Source: Enhydrobacter aerosaccus
GTDB taxonomy: Bacteria > Pseudomonadota > Alphaproteobacteria > Reyranellales > Reyranellaceae
Direction: 5' to 3'
DNA: 64,000 nucleotides
Assembly (NCBI GenBank): GCA_903839865.1
Contig: CAIMEE010000272.1
Location: forward strand, 1 to 64,000
Shown here: positions 28,465 through 39,215 of the stretch, piece by piece
Layout: each line of letters starts with the position of its first letter
How positions within the stretch are numbered: the first letter of the stretch is position 1
The notes under the pieces: model-generated
Database searches by the model: none
Seen by the model: the letters and a program-made list of their open reading frames with translations, nothing else
Told to the model about the DNA's origin: nothing
Made by a program: the position numbers and the translations under genes

Positions 28465-29583
28465 GTGACCCGCACCGCCGACGTCGTGGTGATCGGCGGC
28501 GGCATCCACGGCTGCTCGACGGCGCTTCATCTCGCATTGCGTGGCCTGAAGCCCATCCTGGTCGAGAAGGACTATGCCGGCCGCCACGCCTCGGGCGTGA
28601 ACGCGGGCGGCGTGCGCCAGCTGGCGCGCGACCTCGCCGAGATTCCGCTCTCCATTTCATCGATGGATCTTTGGGAGCATATCCAGGAACTGGTCGGCGA
28701 CGATTGCGGCTTCGAAAGCCATGGCACCGTGCTGGTCGCGGAGAACGACGCCGAGCTGGCGAGCTTCAAGGAACGGGTCGACGATCTGCGCCTGCACGGC
28801 TTCACGCATGAGGAGATGATCGACCAGGCCGAGCTGCGACGGCTGGTGCCGGCGGTATCCGAACATTGCCCGGGCGGCGTCGTCTCGCGGCGCGACGGGG
28901 CAGCCGACCCGTTCCGCTCGACGCAGGCGTTTCGCAAGCGCGCGATCGAGAAGGGCGCCGAGGTGATCGAAGGCGTCACGGTGACCGGCCTGTCGCGTGT
29001 GGGCGATGTGTGGCGGGTGGAGACCAGCGACGGCGCGATCGAGGCGCCCAAGGTTGTGAATGCCGCCGGCGCCTGGGCCGACCGGATCGCGGCGATGCTG
29101 GGTGAGCCGGTGCCGCTCACCGTCGTGGCGCCGATGCTGATGGTGACCAGCCGCGTCGCCCCGTTCATCCAGCCGGTCGTGATCCTGCGCGGCCGCAAAT
29201 TATCCTTCAAGCAGCTCGGAAACGGCACCGTCGTGATCGGCGGCGGCCATCTCGCCACGCCCCATCGCGACCGCAACGTGACGGTGATCGACTGGGAGAA
29301 GCTCGCGATCAGCGCGCGCACGGTGTGGGAGCTATTCCCGATCATGCGCCAGGCCACCATCGTGCGCGCCTGGGCCGGTATCGAAGCCTACATGCCCGAC
29401 GGCATTCCGGTTGTCGGCAAGAGCTCGACCTCGGAGGGCGTGTTCCACCAGTTCGGTTTCTCGACGCACGGCTTCCAGCTCGGGCCGGGCACGGGCGCGA
29501 TGATGGCGGAGCTGGTCGCCACAGGCTCGACCAACGTGCCGATCGACGGCCTCGAGATCGAACGCTTCAGGAAGAAGCGCTGA
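28465..29583 (+). CDS. FAD-binding oxidoreductase, second DadA-like subunit (HcnC/OoxB-like)
   Basis: ADVVVIGGGIHGCSTALHLALRGLKPILVEKDYAGRHASGVNAGGVRQLARD; GTG start. Confidence 0.9.
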   Translation: MTRTADVVVIGGGIHGCSTALHLALRGLKPILVEKDYAGRHASGVNAGGVRQLARDLAEIPLSISSMDLWEHIQELVGDDCGFESHGTVLVAENDAELASFKERVDDLRLHGFTHEEMIDQAELRRLVPAVSEHCPGGVVSRRDGAADPFRSTQAFRKRAIEKGAEVIEGVTVTGLSRVGDVWRVETSDGAIEAPKVVNAAGAWADRIAAMLGEPVPLTVVAPMLMVTSRVAPFIQPVVILRGRKLSFKQLGNGTVVIGGGHLATPHRDRNVTVIDWEKLAISARTVWELFPIMRQATIVRAWAGIEAYMPDGIPVVGKSSTSEGVFHQFGFSTHGFQLGPGTGAMMAELVATGSTNVPIDGLEIERFRKKR

Positions 29584-30499
29584 CCCGTCTCCAGTCGTAG
29601 CCCAGCCGCGGGAAGTGGACGGCCATCTCGCCGACAGCGGGATCGCTGCGCAGCAGCGCGATCTCGTTCGTGTCGATGAACGACACTTCGCCCTCGATCC
29701 AGTCCTTCGCATTGTCGGACGCCCGCACACGGGCAAAGTCGCCGGGACGCGGATCGCTTTCCTGCGGATCCGATGCGCGCGGCTTCGCGGGCGAGGCAGC
29801 GCGCGCCTCGGCCAACGCAACGTCGGCGGCGATGTCGGTGCGCATGCCATGTCCGATCGTGGCCATGCGGTCGCGCCAGGCGATCAGCTTCGGGTAGGGA
29901 TCGAGCTCGGACGAGCAGTCGATCTTGCGGCCACGCAGGAACCAGACGACGTGATAGGCCGCGAAGTCGGCGATGCAGGGCTGGGCGCCAAGCAGATATC
30001 GCCGTCCGTCGCTCAGCATGTCGGCCAGCCAGGCGATCTGCGGGCGCACGAGCAGGCGATTGCGCAGGCCCGCTGCGCGCACGGCATCGACCGACGGGAC
30101 CGGCAGGCCGTGCAGCTTCGCGCGATCCTCGTGCAGGCCGGGCGGCATGTGGTCGGCGTTGATGCCGGAGACGAAGAGCGCCATCGGCCGCATGAATTGC
30201 TGCTCGGCCCAGCGCACGATGATTTCCGCCGCGCCGACGGTGCCGGAAGGAAACAGCGACGGCGAGGGCACGCGTCGCTCCAGCTCGCGTGCGATCAGGT
30301 TGGTGTCGCACCAGACGTCGGCGCCGTCCTGCAGCACCGGCGTGCGGCGATAGCCGCCGGTCAGCGGCGCGAGGTCAGGCTTGGGTGCGATCGGCGGGAT
30401 CTCGACGCCGCGCCACGCCAGTCCCTTGAAGCCCAGCATCAGCCGTGCCTTCTCGGCGAAGTTCGAGAAGTCGTAGTGGTGGAGGATCAACCCGCTCAT
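29567..30499 (-). CDS. Glutathione S-transferase family protein
   Basis: MSGLILHHYDFSNFAEKARLMLGFKGLAWRGVEIPPIAPKPDLAPLTGGYRRTPVLQDGADVWCDTNLIARELE thioredoxin-fold N-domain. Confidence 0.87.
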   Translation of the reverse strand: MSGLILHHYDFSNFAEKARLMLGFKGLAWRGVEIPPIAPKPDLAPLTGGYRRTPVLQDGADVWCDTNLIARELERRVPSPSLFPSGTVGAAEIIVRWAEQQFMRPMALFVSGINADHMPPGLHEDRAKLHGLPVPSVDAVRAAGLRNRLLVRPQIAWLADMLSDGRRYLLGAQPCIADFAAYHVVWFLRGRKIDCSSELDPYPKLIAWRDRMATIGHGMRTDIAADVALAEARAASPAKPRASDPQESDPRPGDFARVRASDNAKDWIEGEVSFIDTNEIALLRSDPAVGEMAVHFPRLGYDWRRVSASS

Positions 30500-30930
30500 A
30501 TGTCCATCACGTAATACACCTTGTCCTCCCGGCGGATGCCGAGGCGATCGTAGAAGCGTTGCGAGCCCTTGTTGCCGACGCCGGTGGTCCAAATCACGCG
30601 GGTGTCGCCGCGCTCCTTCGCCAGCGCCCGGATCGCCTCGATCAGTCTTTCGCCGAGGCCGGCCGAGCGGGCCGATTGGGCAACGTACAGTTCCTTCAGG
30701 AACAGCCCGTGGCTGAGGCGCGGGCCGGGGAAATAGGGATTCAGGATCGCGAAGGCCAGGAGTGTGCAGGCATCGTCGGCGACCAGGCAAAGCGTACCGC
30801 CTTTGACCAGAAAAGCCGCACCCTCGGCTCCGGAACCTTCGCGCACGGGAAATCCGTAATGACGCTCATGGTCCTCCAGCAGGAGGGCGAGCTGGGCTTC
30901 ATCGCCGGGGCGTAAGGTCCTGATTTGCAT
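30496..30930 (-). CDS. GNAT family N-acetyltransferase
   Basis: LKELYVAQSARSAGLGERLIEAIRALAKERG acetyl-CoA binding motif; QRFYDRLG. Confidence 0.92.
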   Translation of the reverse strand: MQIRTLRPGDEAQLALLLEDHERHYGFPVREGSGAEGAAFLVKGGTLCLVADDACTLLAFAILNPYFPGPRLSHGLFLKELYVAQSARSAGLGERLIEAIRALAKERGDTRVIWTTGVGNKGSQRFYDRLGIRREDKVYYVMDI

Positions 30931-30976
30931 AGCGGTTCGTCTAACATCGCTGGCCGTGGGAAGGAAACAGCGGCAA

Positions 30977-30994
30977 ACTCCCGGTAACGGGAGT
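30977..30994 (+). promoter_or_regulatory. Hairpin covering the Shine-Dalgarno of the downstream FMN oxidase gene
   Basis: ACTCCCG-GTAA-CGGGAGT, 7-bp perfect stem with GNRA loop; GGGAG (30989-30993) lies 8 nt from the ATG at 31002. Confidence 0.5.
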
Positions 30995-31001
30995 GTAAGA
31001 C

Positions 31002-32174
31002 ATGAAGGGTGTCGTCAACATCGAGGATCTCCGCAAGCTCGCGAAGAAGCGGCTGCCCAAGATCGCCTACGATTTCATCGAGGGAGGCACCGACGACGAG
31101 ACGGGCCTCGTGACCAACGAGAGTGCCTTCCGCCAAGCGCGCATCGTGCCGCGCTACCTGGTGGACGTCTCGGTCCGCGACCAGTCGACGACGCTCTTCG
31201 GCCGCACCTATTCCAGCCCGATCGGCATCGCGCCGACCGGCCTCGCCGGCCTGTTCCGCCGCGGCGCCGACCTGATGCTGGCCGAGGCCGCGCGTGACGC
31301 CAACGTGCCGTTCATCATGTCGGGCTCGTCGACCGGTTCGATCGAGGATCTGGGCAAGCTCGCGCCCGATCACGGCTGGTACCAGCTCTACTCGTCGAAG
31401 GACGAGGCGATCTCCGAGGACCTGATCAAGCGCACCGCCGATGCAGGCCTCAAGACGCTGGTGTTCACCGTCGACGTGCCGGAAGGCTCCAACCGCGAGC
31501 GCAACCAGCGCAATGGCTGGGGACGCCCCCTGAAGCTCAGCCTCGCCACCAAGCTCGAGGCGCTGGAGCATCCCGCCTGGATGCTGGAGTGGCTGCGCCA
31601 CGGCACGCCCTATTTCAGCAACTGGGCGAAGTATGCGGGCCCGGGAGCGTCCGCCGAGAAGGTGGCCGATCTCGTGGCCTACCAGAACCGCGCGCCGATG
31701 ACCTGGAAGCACGTCGAGCGCTTCCGCTCGATCTTCAAGGGCAACTTCGTGCTGAAGGGCATCATGCATCCCGACGATGCGATCCGCGCGCACTCTTTGG
31801 GCGTCGACGGCATCATGGTCTCCAACCACGGCGCGCGGCAGCTCGACAATGCGCCGTCGCCGCTGCACGTGCTGCCCGCGATCAACGAGGCGGTGGGCGA
31901 CAAGATGACGGTGATGTTCGATGGCGGCATCCGCCGCGGCCTCGACGCCATCGTCGCGCTCTGCATGGGCGCGAAGTTCGTCTTCCAGGGCCGGCCGACA
32001 CTCTACGGCGTCACCGCGGGCGGAATTCCGGGCGCCAAGATGGCACTCGGCATCTTCCGCAAAGAGATCGACATCTCGATGGCCCAGATCGGCGCCACCA
32101 AGATCTCCGACCTCGGCCCGCAGTACCTGATGTGGAAGGACATCGAGGACCTGCGCCGCAACCAGCGGCCGTGA
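31002..32174 (+). CDS. FMN-dependent alpha-hydroxy-acid oxidizing protein (LldD/glycolate oxidase-like)
   Basis: IAPTGLAGLFRRGADLMLAEAA, GIMHPDDAIRAHSLGVDGIMVSNHGARQLDNAPS, FDGGIRRGLDAI. Confidence 0.93.
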   Translation: MKGVVNIEDLRKLAKKRLPKIAYDFIEGGTDDETGLVTNESAFRQARIVPRYLVDVSVRDQSTTLFGRTYSSPIGIAPTGLAGLFRRGADLMLAEAARDANVPFIMSGSSTGSIEDLGKLAPDHGWYQLYSSKDEAISEDLIKRTADAGLKTLVFTVDVPEGSNRERNQRNGWGRPLKLSLATKLEALEHPAWMLEWLRHGTPYFSNWAKYAGPGASAEKVADLVAYQNRAPMTWKHVERFRSIFKGNFVLKGIMHPDDAIRAHSLGVDGIMVSNHGARQLDNAPSPLHVLPAINEAVGDKMTVMFDGGIRRGLDAIVALCMGAKFVFQGRPTLYGVTAGGIPGAKMALGIFRKEIDISMAQIGATKISDLGPQYLMWKDIEDLRRNQRP

Positions 32175-32583
32175 AGCTGCCCCTGATCGGCGGCTGCCAG
32201 TGCGGCAAATGCCGCTCCGAGATCACGGCTGCACCGATCGTGGCTTATATGTGCCATTGCACGGCCTGCCAGAACCACACCGGCAGCGCGTTCTCGATGT
32301 GGCGCTGCTTGTCGAGGAATCGGCTTTCAAGCTCGTCGGGCTCGAGCCCAGGCTGATCCATCGCACCGCCGACCGCGGCCGCACGGTCACCTGGCTGGTG
32401 TGCCCGGACTGCGGCTCCGGGATCTGCAAGGCCGCCCGGCCGGACGGGCGGCGGGTGCGGGCGGGAACCCTGGACGACACCTCCTGGCTTCGGCCAACCC
32501 TGCATTTCTGGACGCGCAGCAAGCAACCCTGGGTCACGTTGCCCGAAGGCGGTCAGATTTTCGAGACCCAGCCTAATTCATAG
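32171..32583 (+). pseudogene. GFA (glutathione-dependent formaldehyde-activating-like) family protein, frameshifted
   Basis: Frame 2 GGCQCGKCRSEITAAPIVAYMCHCTACQNHTGSAFSM, then frame 1 ALLVEESAFKLVGLEPRLIHRTADRGRTVTWLVCPDCGSGI. Removing 2 nt (TG near 32299) rejoins the two halves. Confidence 0.8.
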
Positions 32584-32659
32584 GTTGGCGCGGGGGATTT
32601 GCGCCGTAAACTGCGGCCGGGGCGAGCGTAGGAGCGGAAGTAGTGAGCGAGTACCCAGA

Positions 32660-33424
32660 ATGAGGAAGCCGGTCGTCGGTGTGATCGGCAATACCGGTGT
32701 CGTGAACGACCGGCACAACGTCCAGCTCGTGGGCCAGCGCAACATGCGCGCGATCGCCGACGTGGCGGGCGCCCTGCCGCTGATGTTCGCGGGCACGCCC
32801 GACATCACCGACATCGAGGCGCTGCTGGGCTCGGTCGACGGCATCCTGCTGACCGGCGCGCGGGCCAACGTCCATCCGACGCACTTCGGCGTTGAGCCCC
32901 ATCCCAAGCACGAGCCCTACGACCAGGAGCGCGATGCGATGGCGCTGGGGCTGATCGACGCCTGCGTCGCGCGCGGCGTGCCGCTGTTCGGCATCTGCCG
33001 CGGCCTGCAGGAAATGAACGTGGCTTTCGGCGGCACGCTCCACCCCGAGATCCGCGACATCCCCGGCCGCATGAACCACCGCATGCCGCGCCTGGAGAAT
33101 GGCGAAGTGCATCCCGATCCGAAGGTCGTGTTCGCCGACCGCCACGAGGTGGCGCTGAAGCCGGACGGCAAGTTCGCAGCCCTCCTGGGACGCGAGTCGA
33201 TCCGCGTGAACTCGCTGCACGGGCAGGGGATCGAGGAGCCGGGTAAGCGCGTCGTGGTCGAGGGCGTGGCCGAAGACGGCACGATCGAGGCGATCAGCAT
33301 CGCCGAGGCGCCGGGCTTTGCGCTGGGCGTCCAGTGGCACGCCGAATACGACCCGCAGACCAACCCGATCAACCGCACGCTGTTCCAGGCGTTCGGCGAG
33401 GCGCTGAAGAAACACCAGCGCTGA
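32660..33424 (+). CDS. Gamma-glutamyl-gamma-aminobutyrate hydrolase family (class I glutamine amidotransferase, peptidase C26)
   Basis: GVPLFGICRGLQEMNVAFGGTLHPEI (nucleophile Cys), VNSLHGQGI, FALGVQWHAEY. Confidence 0.93.
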   Translation: MRKPVVGVIGNTGVVNDRHNVQLVGQRNMRAIADVAGALPLMFAGTPDITDIEALLGSVDGILLTGARANVHPTHFGVEPHPKHEPYDQERDAMALGLIDACVARGVPLFGICRGLQEMNVAFGGTLHPEIRDIPGRMNHRMPRLENGEVHPDPKVVFADRHEVALKPDGKFAALLGRESIRVNSLHGQGIEEPGKRVVVEGVAEDGTIEAISIAEAPGFALGVQWHAEYDPQTNPINRTLFQAFGEALKKHQR

Positions 33425-33433
33425 AGCGGCGCG

Positions 33434-34168
33434 CTACGCGGCGTAAAGCGAAACGGTCTGGGCGAAGCCCTTCAGTTCGTACGGCTTACACGTGCTGCCC
33501 GCCAACTCGGCGCGGGCGCGCTCGTAGACCGCCTCCGTCACCAGGATCTCGCCGGGCGTGGCCGCCGACTGCGCGCGAGCGGCCGTGTTCACTACGGTTC
33601 CGATGGCCGTCAGGTCGCGATGCGAGCGGCCGAACTCGCCGAAGCTCAGCTCGCCGCAACTGATGCCGATCCCGACGCCGATTTCGCCGCCGGACCCGCC
33701 GAGAAGCGCGTCGAACTCGGGACGCTTGGCGGCGCACCGCCGCTGAATGTCGCGCGCCGCCAGCACCGCCTTTGTCGGATGGTCGTCCTGCTTTATCGGG
33801 AAATTGAACACCGCCATCACGGCGTCGCCGATCGTCTTGTTGAGCAATCCGTCGTGCTCCCAGATCGCGGCCGCGCACTCGTCGTAGAAGATGTCGAGCA
33901 CGCCGCCCATCTCGCTGGCGGACAGCGACTGCGACAGGCTGGTATAGGCCCTGAGATCCGCGAACAGGATCGTGGCGTCGATGGTGATTTTGGTCGCCTT
34001 CATCACCTTGGAGAACATCAGCTCGCAGAAAGTGCATGTGTTCGGATTCATCCTGCTGGGCTTGATGCCGACGATCCGATACGGCGCCGACAGCACGCCC
34101 CGCAGCACGACAGGCATGTGCAGATTTTGCCAGCATCCTTTGCAGACGAGCGACCGGTGTTCAGCCAT
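33434..34168 (-). CDS. Adenylate/guanylate cyclase domain protein with N-terminal CxxC-x32-CxxC motif
   Basis: ATILFADLRAYTSLSQSL, LNKTIGDAVMAVFNFPI, DLTAIGTVVNTAARAQ (class III cyclase); N-terminal CKGC...CTFC. Confidence 0.88.
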   Translation of the reverse strand: MAEHRSLVCKGCWQNLHMPVVLRGVLSAPYRIVGIKPSRMNPNTCTFCELMFSKVMKATKITIDATILFADLRAYTSLSQSLSASEMGGVLDIFYDECAAAIWEHDGLLNKTIGDAVMAVFNFPIKQDDHPTKAVLAARDIQRRCAAKRPEFDALLGGSGGEIGVGIGISCGELSFGEFGRSHRDLTAIGTVVNTAARAQSAATPGEILVTEAVYERARAELAGSTCKPYELKGFAQTVSLYAA

Positions 34169-34318
34169 TGGCAGTGCCCTTTGCGGCCGTCTGGCCAACC
34201 CGATTGTGCCCCAGTCGGGCCCGAAAAGCAGAGTGGCGATTTACGCATTGAAAAATAGTGCGGAAAAAGCAAAAATATCGCAATGAATTCATACGCCGTT
34301 GCCCGCAAAAGAAGTCAT

Positions 34319-34334
34319 TTCGCGAATTCGCGAA
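34319..34334. repeat. 16-bp perfect palindrome TTCGCGAATTCGCGAA
   Basis: Direct reading; another TTTCGCGAAA palindrome at 34398-34407. Confidence 0.7.
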
Positions 34335-34354
34335 CGATCGTGCGCGAAAGCCCC

Positions 34355-34396
34355 AAAAAGCAACGGCGGCGGGCCTTTATCTGCGCCGCCACCGCT
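34355..34396 (-). terminator. Possible intrinsic terminator of the thiolase operon
   Basis: Minus strand GCGGTGGCGGCG...CGCCGCCGTTGC followed by TTTTT. Confidence 0.4.
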
Positions 34397-34434
34397 GTTT
34401 CGCGAAATCACCCCGTTTTCTCCAGCCGCCCGCT

Positions 34435-34462
34435 CCCATTAAATTTCCATTTATTTAATGGG
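34435..34462 (-). repeat. AT-rich three-arm stem element, copy B, 3' of thiolase gene
   Basis: Minus strand CCCATTAAATAAATGGAAATTTAATGGG. CCATT can pair with either AATGG (proximal) or AATGGG (distal). Confidence 0.55.
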
Positions 34463-34483
34463 ACCGCCTGCGGTGCCGCGATC

Positions 34484-35674
34484 CTACTGCACAACCTCGA
34501 ACAGGCCGGCGGCACCCATGCCGCCGCCGATGCACATGGTCACGACGACGTTCTTGGCCTTGCGGCGGCGGCCTTCGATCAGCGCGTGACCGGTGCAGCG
34601 CGCGCCGGTCATGCCGAACGGGTGGCCGATCGAGATCGAGCCGCCGTTGACGTTGAGCTTCTCGTTGGGGATGCCGAGCTTGTCGCGGCAGTAGAGCACC
34701 TGCACCGCGAAGGCCTCGTTCAGCTCCCACAGGTCGATGTCGTCCATCTTGAGGCCGAAGCGCTTCAGCAGCTTCGGGATCGCATAGACCGGGCCGATGC
34801 CCATCTCGTCGGGCTCGCAGCCGGCCACGACCAGGCCCTTGTAGATGCCGAGCGGCTTCAGGCCGCGCTTGGCGGCTTCGGCGTCGCTCATGACCACCGA
34901 GACCGAGGCGCCGTCGGAGAGCTGGCTGGCGTTGCCCGCGGTGATCCACTTGTCGGGACCGGCCACCGGCTGCAGCTTGGACAGGCCTGCGAGGTTGGTG
35001 TCGGGGCGGTTGCCTTCGTCCTTGGTCAGCTTGACGGTCTTCTTCGAGACCTCGTTGGTGTTCTTGTCGGTGACCAGCATCGTGGTCTCCATCGGCACGA
35101 TCTCGTCGTCGAACTTGCCGGCCTGCTGGCCCGCCGCCGTGCGCATCTGGCTCTGCAGCGAATACTCGTCCTGCGCCTCGCGGCTGATCTTGTAGCGCGC
35201 CGCCACCGTGTCGGCGGTCTGGATCATCGAGTGATAGATGCCCGGCACGTGTTCCTGGACCCATGGGTTCACGAGGCGATTCTTGTTGCCGCCCGGCGGG
35301 CCCTGGACCAGCGAGACTGACTCGAGGCCGCCCGCGATCATCACCGGCACCTTGTCGACCAGCACGCGCTGCGCCGCCATCGAGATCGTCTGCAGGCCGG
35401 AGGAGCAGAAGCGGTTCACGGTCACGCCCGAGACGCTGACCGGCGCGCCGGCGCGCATTGCAGCCACGCGGGCCACGTTCGAGCCCGTGGTGCCTTCCGG
35501 CGCCGCGCAGCCCAGGATCACGTCCTCGACGTCGCCAAGGTCGAGCTTGGCGCGCTCGGCAGCGGCCTTGATCACGTGCGCGCCCATGTCGGCGGCGTGC
35601 GTGTCGTTGAAGATGCCGCGGAATGCCTTGCCGATCGGCGTACGGGCGGTGGAGACGATTACTGCATCAGCCAT
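34484..35674 (-). CDS. Acetyl-CoA C-acyltransferase (thiolase)
   Basis: [19 protein letters not shown] (active-site Cys), [38 protein letters not shown]. Confidence 0.95.
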   Translation of the reverse strand: MADAVIVSTARTPIGKAFRGIFNDTHAADMGAHVIKAAAERAKLDLGDVEDVILGCAAPEGTTGSNVARVAAMRAGAPVSVSGVTVNRFCSSGLQTISMAAQRVLVDKVPVMIAGGLESVSLVQGPPGGNKNRLVNPWVQEHVPGIYHSMIQTADTVAARYKISREAQDEYSLQSQMRTAAGQQAGKFDDEIVPMETTMLVTDKNTNEVSKKTVKLTKDEGNRPDTNLAGLSKLQPVAGPDKWITAGNASQLSDGASVSVVMSDAEAAKRGLKPLGIYKGLVVAGCEPDEMGIGPVYAIPKLLKRFGLKMDDIDLWELNEAFAVQVLYCRDKLGIPNEKLNVNGGSISIGHPFGMTGARCTGHALIEGRRRKAKNVVVTMCIGGGMGAAGLFEVVQ

Positions 35675-35701
35675 TGGGATTTCCTTCCTGAACTTCTTGG
35701 A

Positions 35702-37798
<2,097 letters not shown>

Positions 37799-37932
37799 TG
37801 GACGTTTCCCCTACAAAAGCGTCGTTGGCTTGGCGTCTGTCTTAGCAACCCGGAGGCGCGCCGCCCAGCGAGCTATTGTTCCGCCGTGCGGAGATTGTTT
37901 GATAGGCTGCCCGTCAAACCGAGGAGAACGCC

Positions 37933-38328
37933 GTGACCGTCGCCGCCATCAACTACTGGTCGATCCCCCTGGCCGCCATAGCGGCCTTCGTCTGGGGGGC
38001 TGCCTACTACATGACGCTCTCGAAGCAGTGGCTGGCGGCGGTCGGCCGGACCGAGCCCAACAAGTCGCCGGCGCCTTTCATTCTGTCCTTCGTGGCCCTG
38101 CTGGTGATGGCCTTCGTTCTGTCTGGCGCGATCGCGCATCTCGGGCCGGGGCAGGTCACGATCAAGAACGGCATCATCTCCGGCCTGATCCTGTGGGCGG
38201 GATTCGTGCTCACCACCGTGTTCGTCAACAACGCCTATCCCGGCCGCAAATGCATGCTCTCGATCATCGACAGCATCCATTGGCTGGGCGTCCTCGTTAT
38301 CCAGGGGGCCGTTATCGGCGCCCTATGA
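37933..38328 (+). CDS. DUF1761 domain-containing membrane protein
   Basis: INYWSIPLAAIAAFVWGAAYYMTLSKQWLAAVG plus hydrophobic helices; GTG start. Confidence 0.75.
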   Translation: MTVAAINYWSIPLAAIAAFVWGAAYYMTLSKQWLAAVGRTEPNKSPAPFILSFVALLVMAFVLSGAIAHLGPGQVTIKNGIISGLILWAGFVLTTVFVNNAYPGRKCMLSIIDSIHWLGVLVIQGAVIGAL

Positions 38329-38350
38329 ACGTGGAGGAGGGGGAGGCTGG

Positions 38351-38920
38351 ATGAAGCGACCGCGCATCGAAGGTTACGCCGTCATCTCGCAGGAAGGGAT
38401 GATCGCGACCTCCGACGGGCTCTTCCCCGAGGAGATCAAGAACCCCGCCGACCACAAGTTCTACATGGACGCGGTCGCGGCGGCCTCGGCGGTCGCCAAC
38501 GGCGCGCATTCGGCGGAGGGCGGTCCGGACGAGAAGCATCGCAAGCGCCTGCGGCTCACGCGCAAGGTCACGCGGCTGATGCCGGACCCGAAGAACGCCA
38601 ACGTCACGCTCTGGAACCCGGCGACCGCGCCGTTCGACGAGGCGTGGGCGCATCTGCGGATCGACGGCGGCACGCTGGCCGTCGTGGGCGGGACGGATGT
38701 GTTCGGCCTGTTCCTCGGCATCGGCTACGACGCGTTCTATCTCTCGTGGACCGACGGCCACGTGCCGCGCGGCCGGCCGGTCTTTCCCGGTGTCGGCAAG
38801 GACGGCGTGACCGCCGCGCACGTCATGGCCAAGCACGATCTCGTCCTGCGCGAGACGCGTACGCTCGACGCGGCGAACAACACGTATGTCGAGGAGTGGG
38901 TGCCGAAGGCATCCGTTTAA
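38351..38920 (+). CDS. Dihydrofolate reductase-like (RibD C-terminal family) protein
   Basis: IEGYAVISQEGMIATSDGLFPEEIKNPADHKFYMDAVAAASAVANGAHS and GGTLAVVGGTDVFGLFL. Confidence 0.7.
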   Translation: MKRPRIEGYAVISQEGMIATSDGLFPEEIKNPADHKFYMDAVAAASAVANGAHSAEGGPDEKHRKRLRLTRKVTRLMPDPKNANVTLWNPATAPFDEAWAHLRIDGGTLAVVGGTDVFGLFLGIGYDAFYLSWTDGHVPRGRPVFPGVGKDGVTAAHVMAKHDLVLRETRTLDAANNTYVEEWVPKASV

Positions 38921-39007
38921 AGCCGGCCAACGATATGTCGTCAGTAACGACCGTAATAGGTGATTTCGCCGAACGCGCGTAGGTAGGCGCGTATGGAAAT
39001 GAAGTTT

Positions 39008-39097
39008 GTCATCCTGAGCGCAGCGAAGGATCTCGCGCCAACCACCAGTATTCCTCCCATTGTCAGCGCAAGGTCCTTCGCTGCGCTCAGGACGACG
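39008..39097. repeat. Long imperfect inverted repeat, REP/MITE-like
   Basis: GTCATCCTGAGCGCAGCGAAGGATCTC ... AAGGTCCTTCGCTGCGCTCAGGACGAC: 27-nt arms with about 3 mismatches. Confidence 0.8.
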
Positions 39098-39186
39098 GAA
39101 TTCGACGGTTTACCGACCGTTTTCGCCGGTTTCGATCTTGCGAGACTTCAATCTTATCAGTGGTTTGGCGGTAGATCGGCCTGCCA

Positions 39187-39213
39187 ACCGTATATAAACG
39201 GTGAAAACCGTCG
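39187..39213. repeat. AT-rich three-arm stem element, possible copy D
   Basis: ACCGT-ATATAA-ACGGT-GAAA-ACCGTCG; the middle arm can pair with either flanking arm. 2 nt from the stop codon of the minus-strand MBL gene. Confidence 0.4.
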
Positions 39214-39215
39214 CC

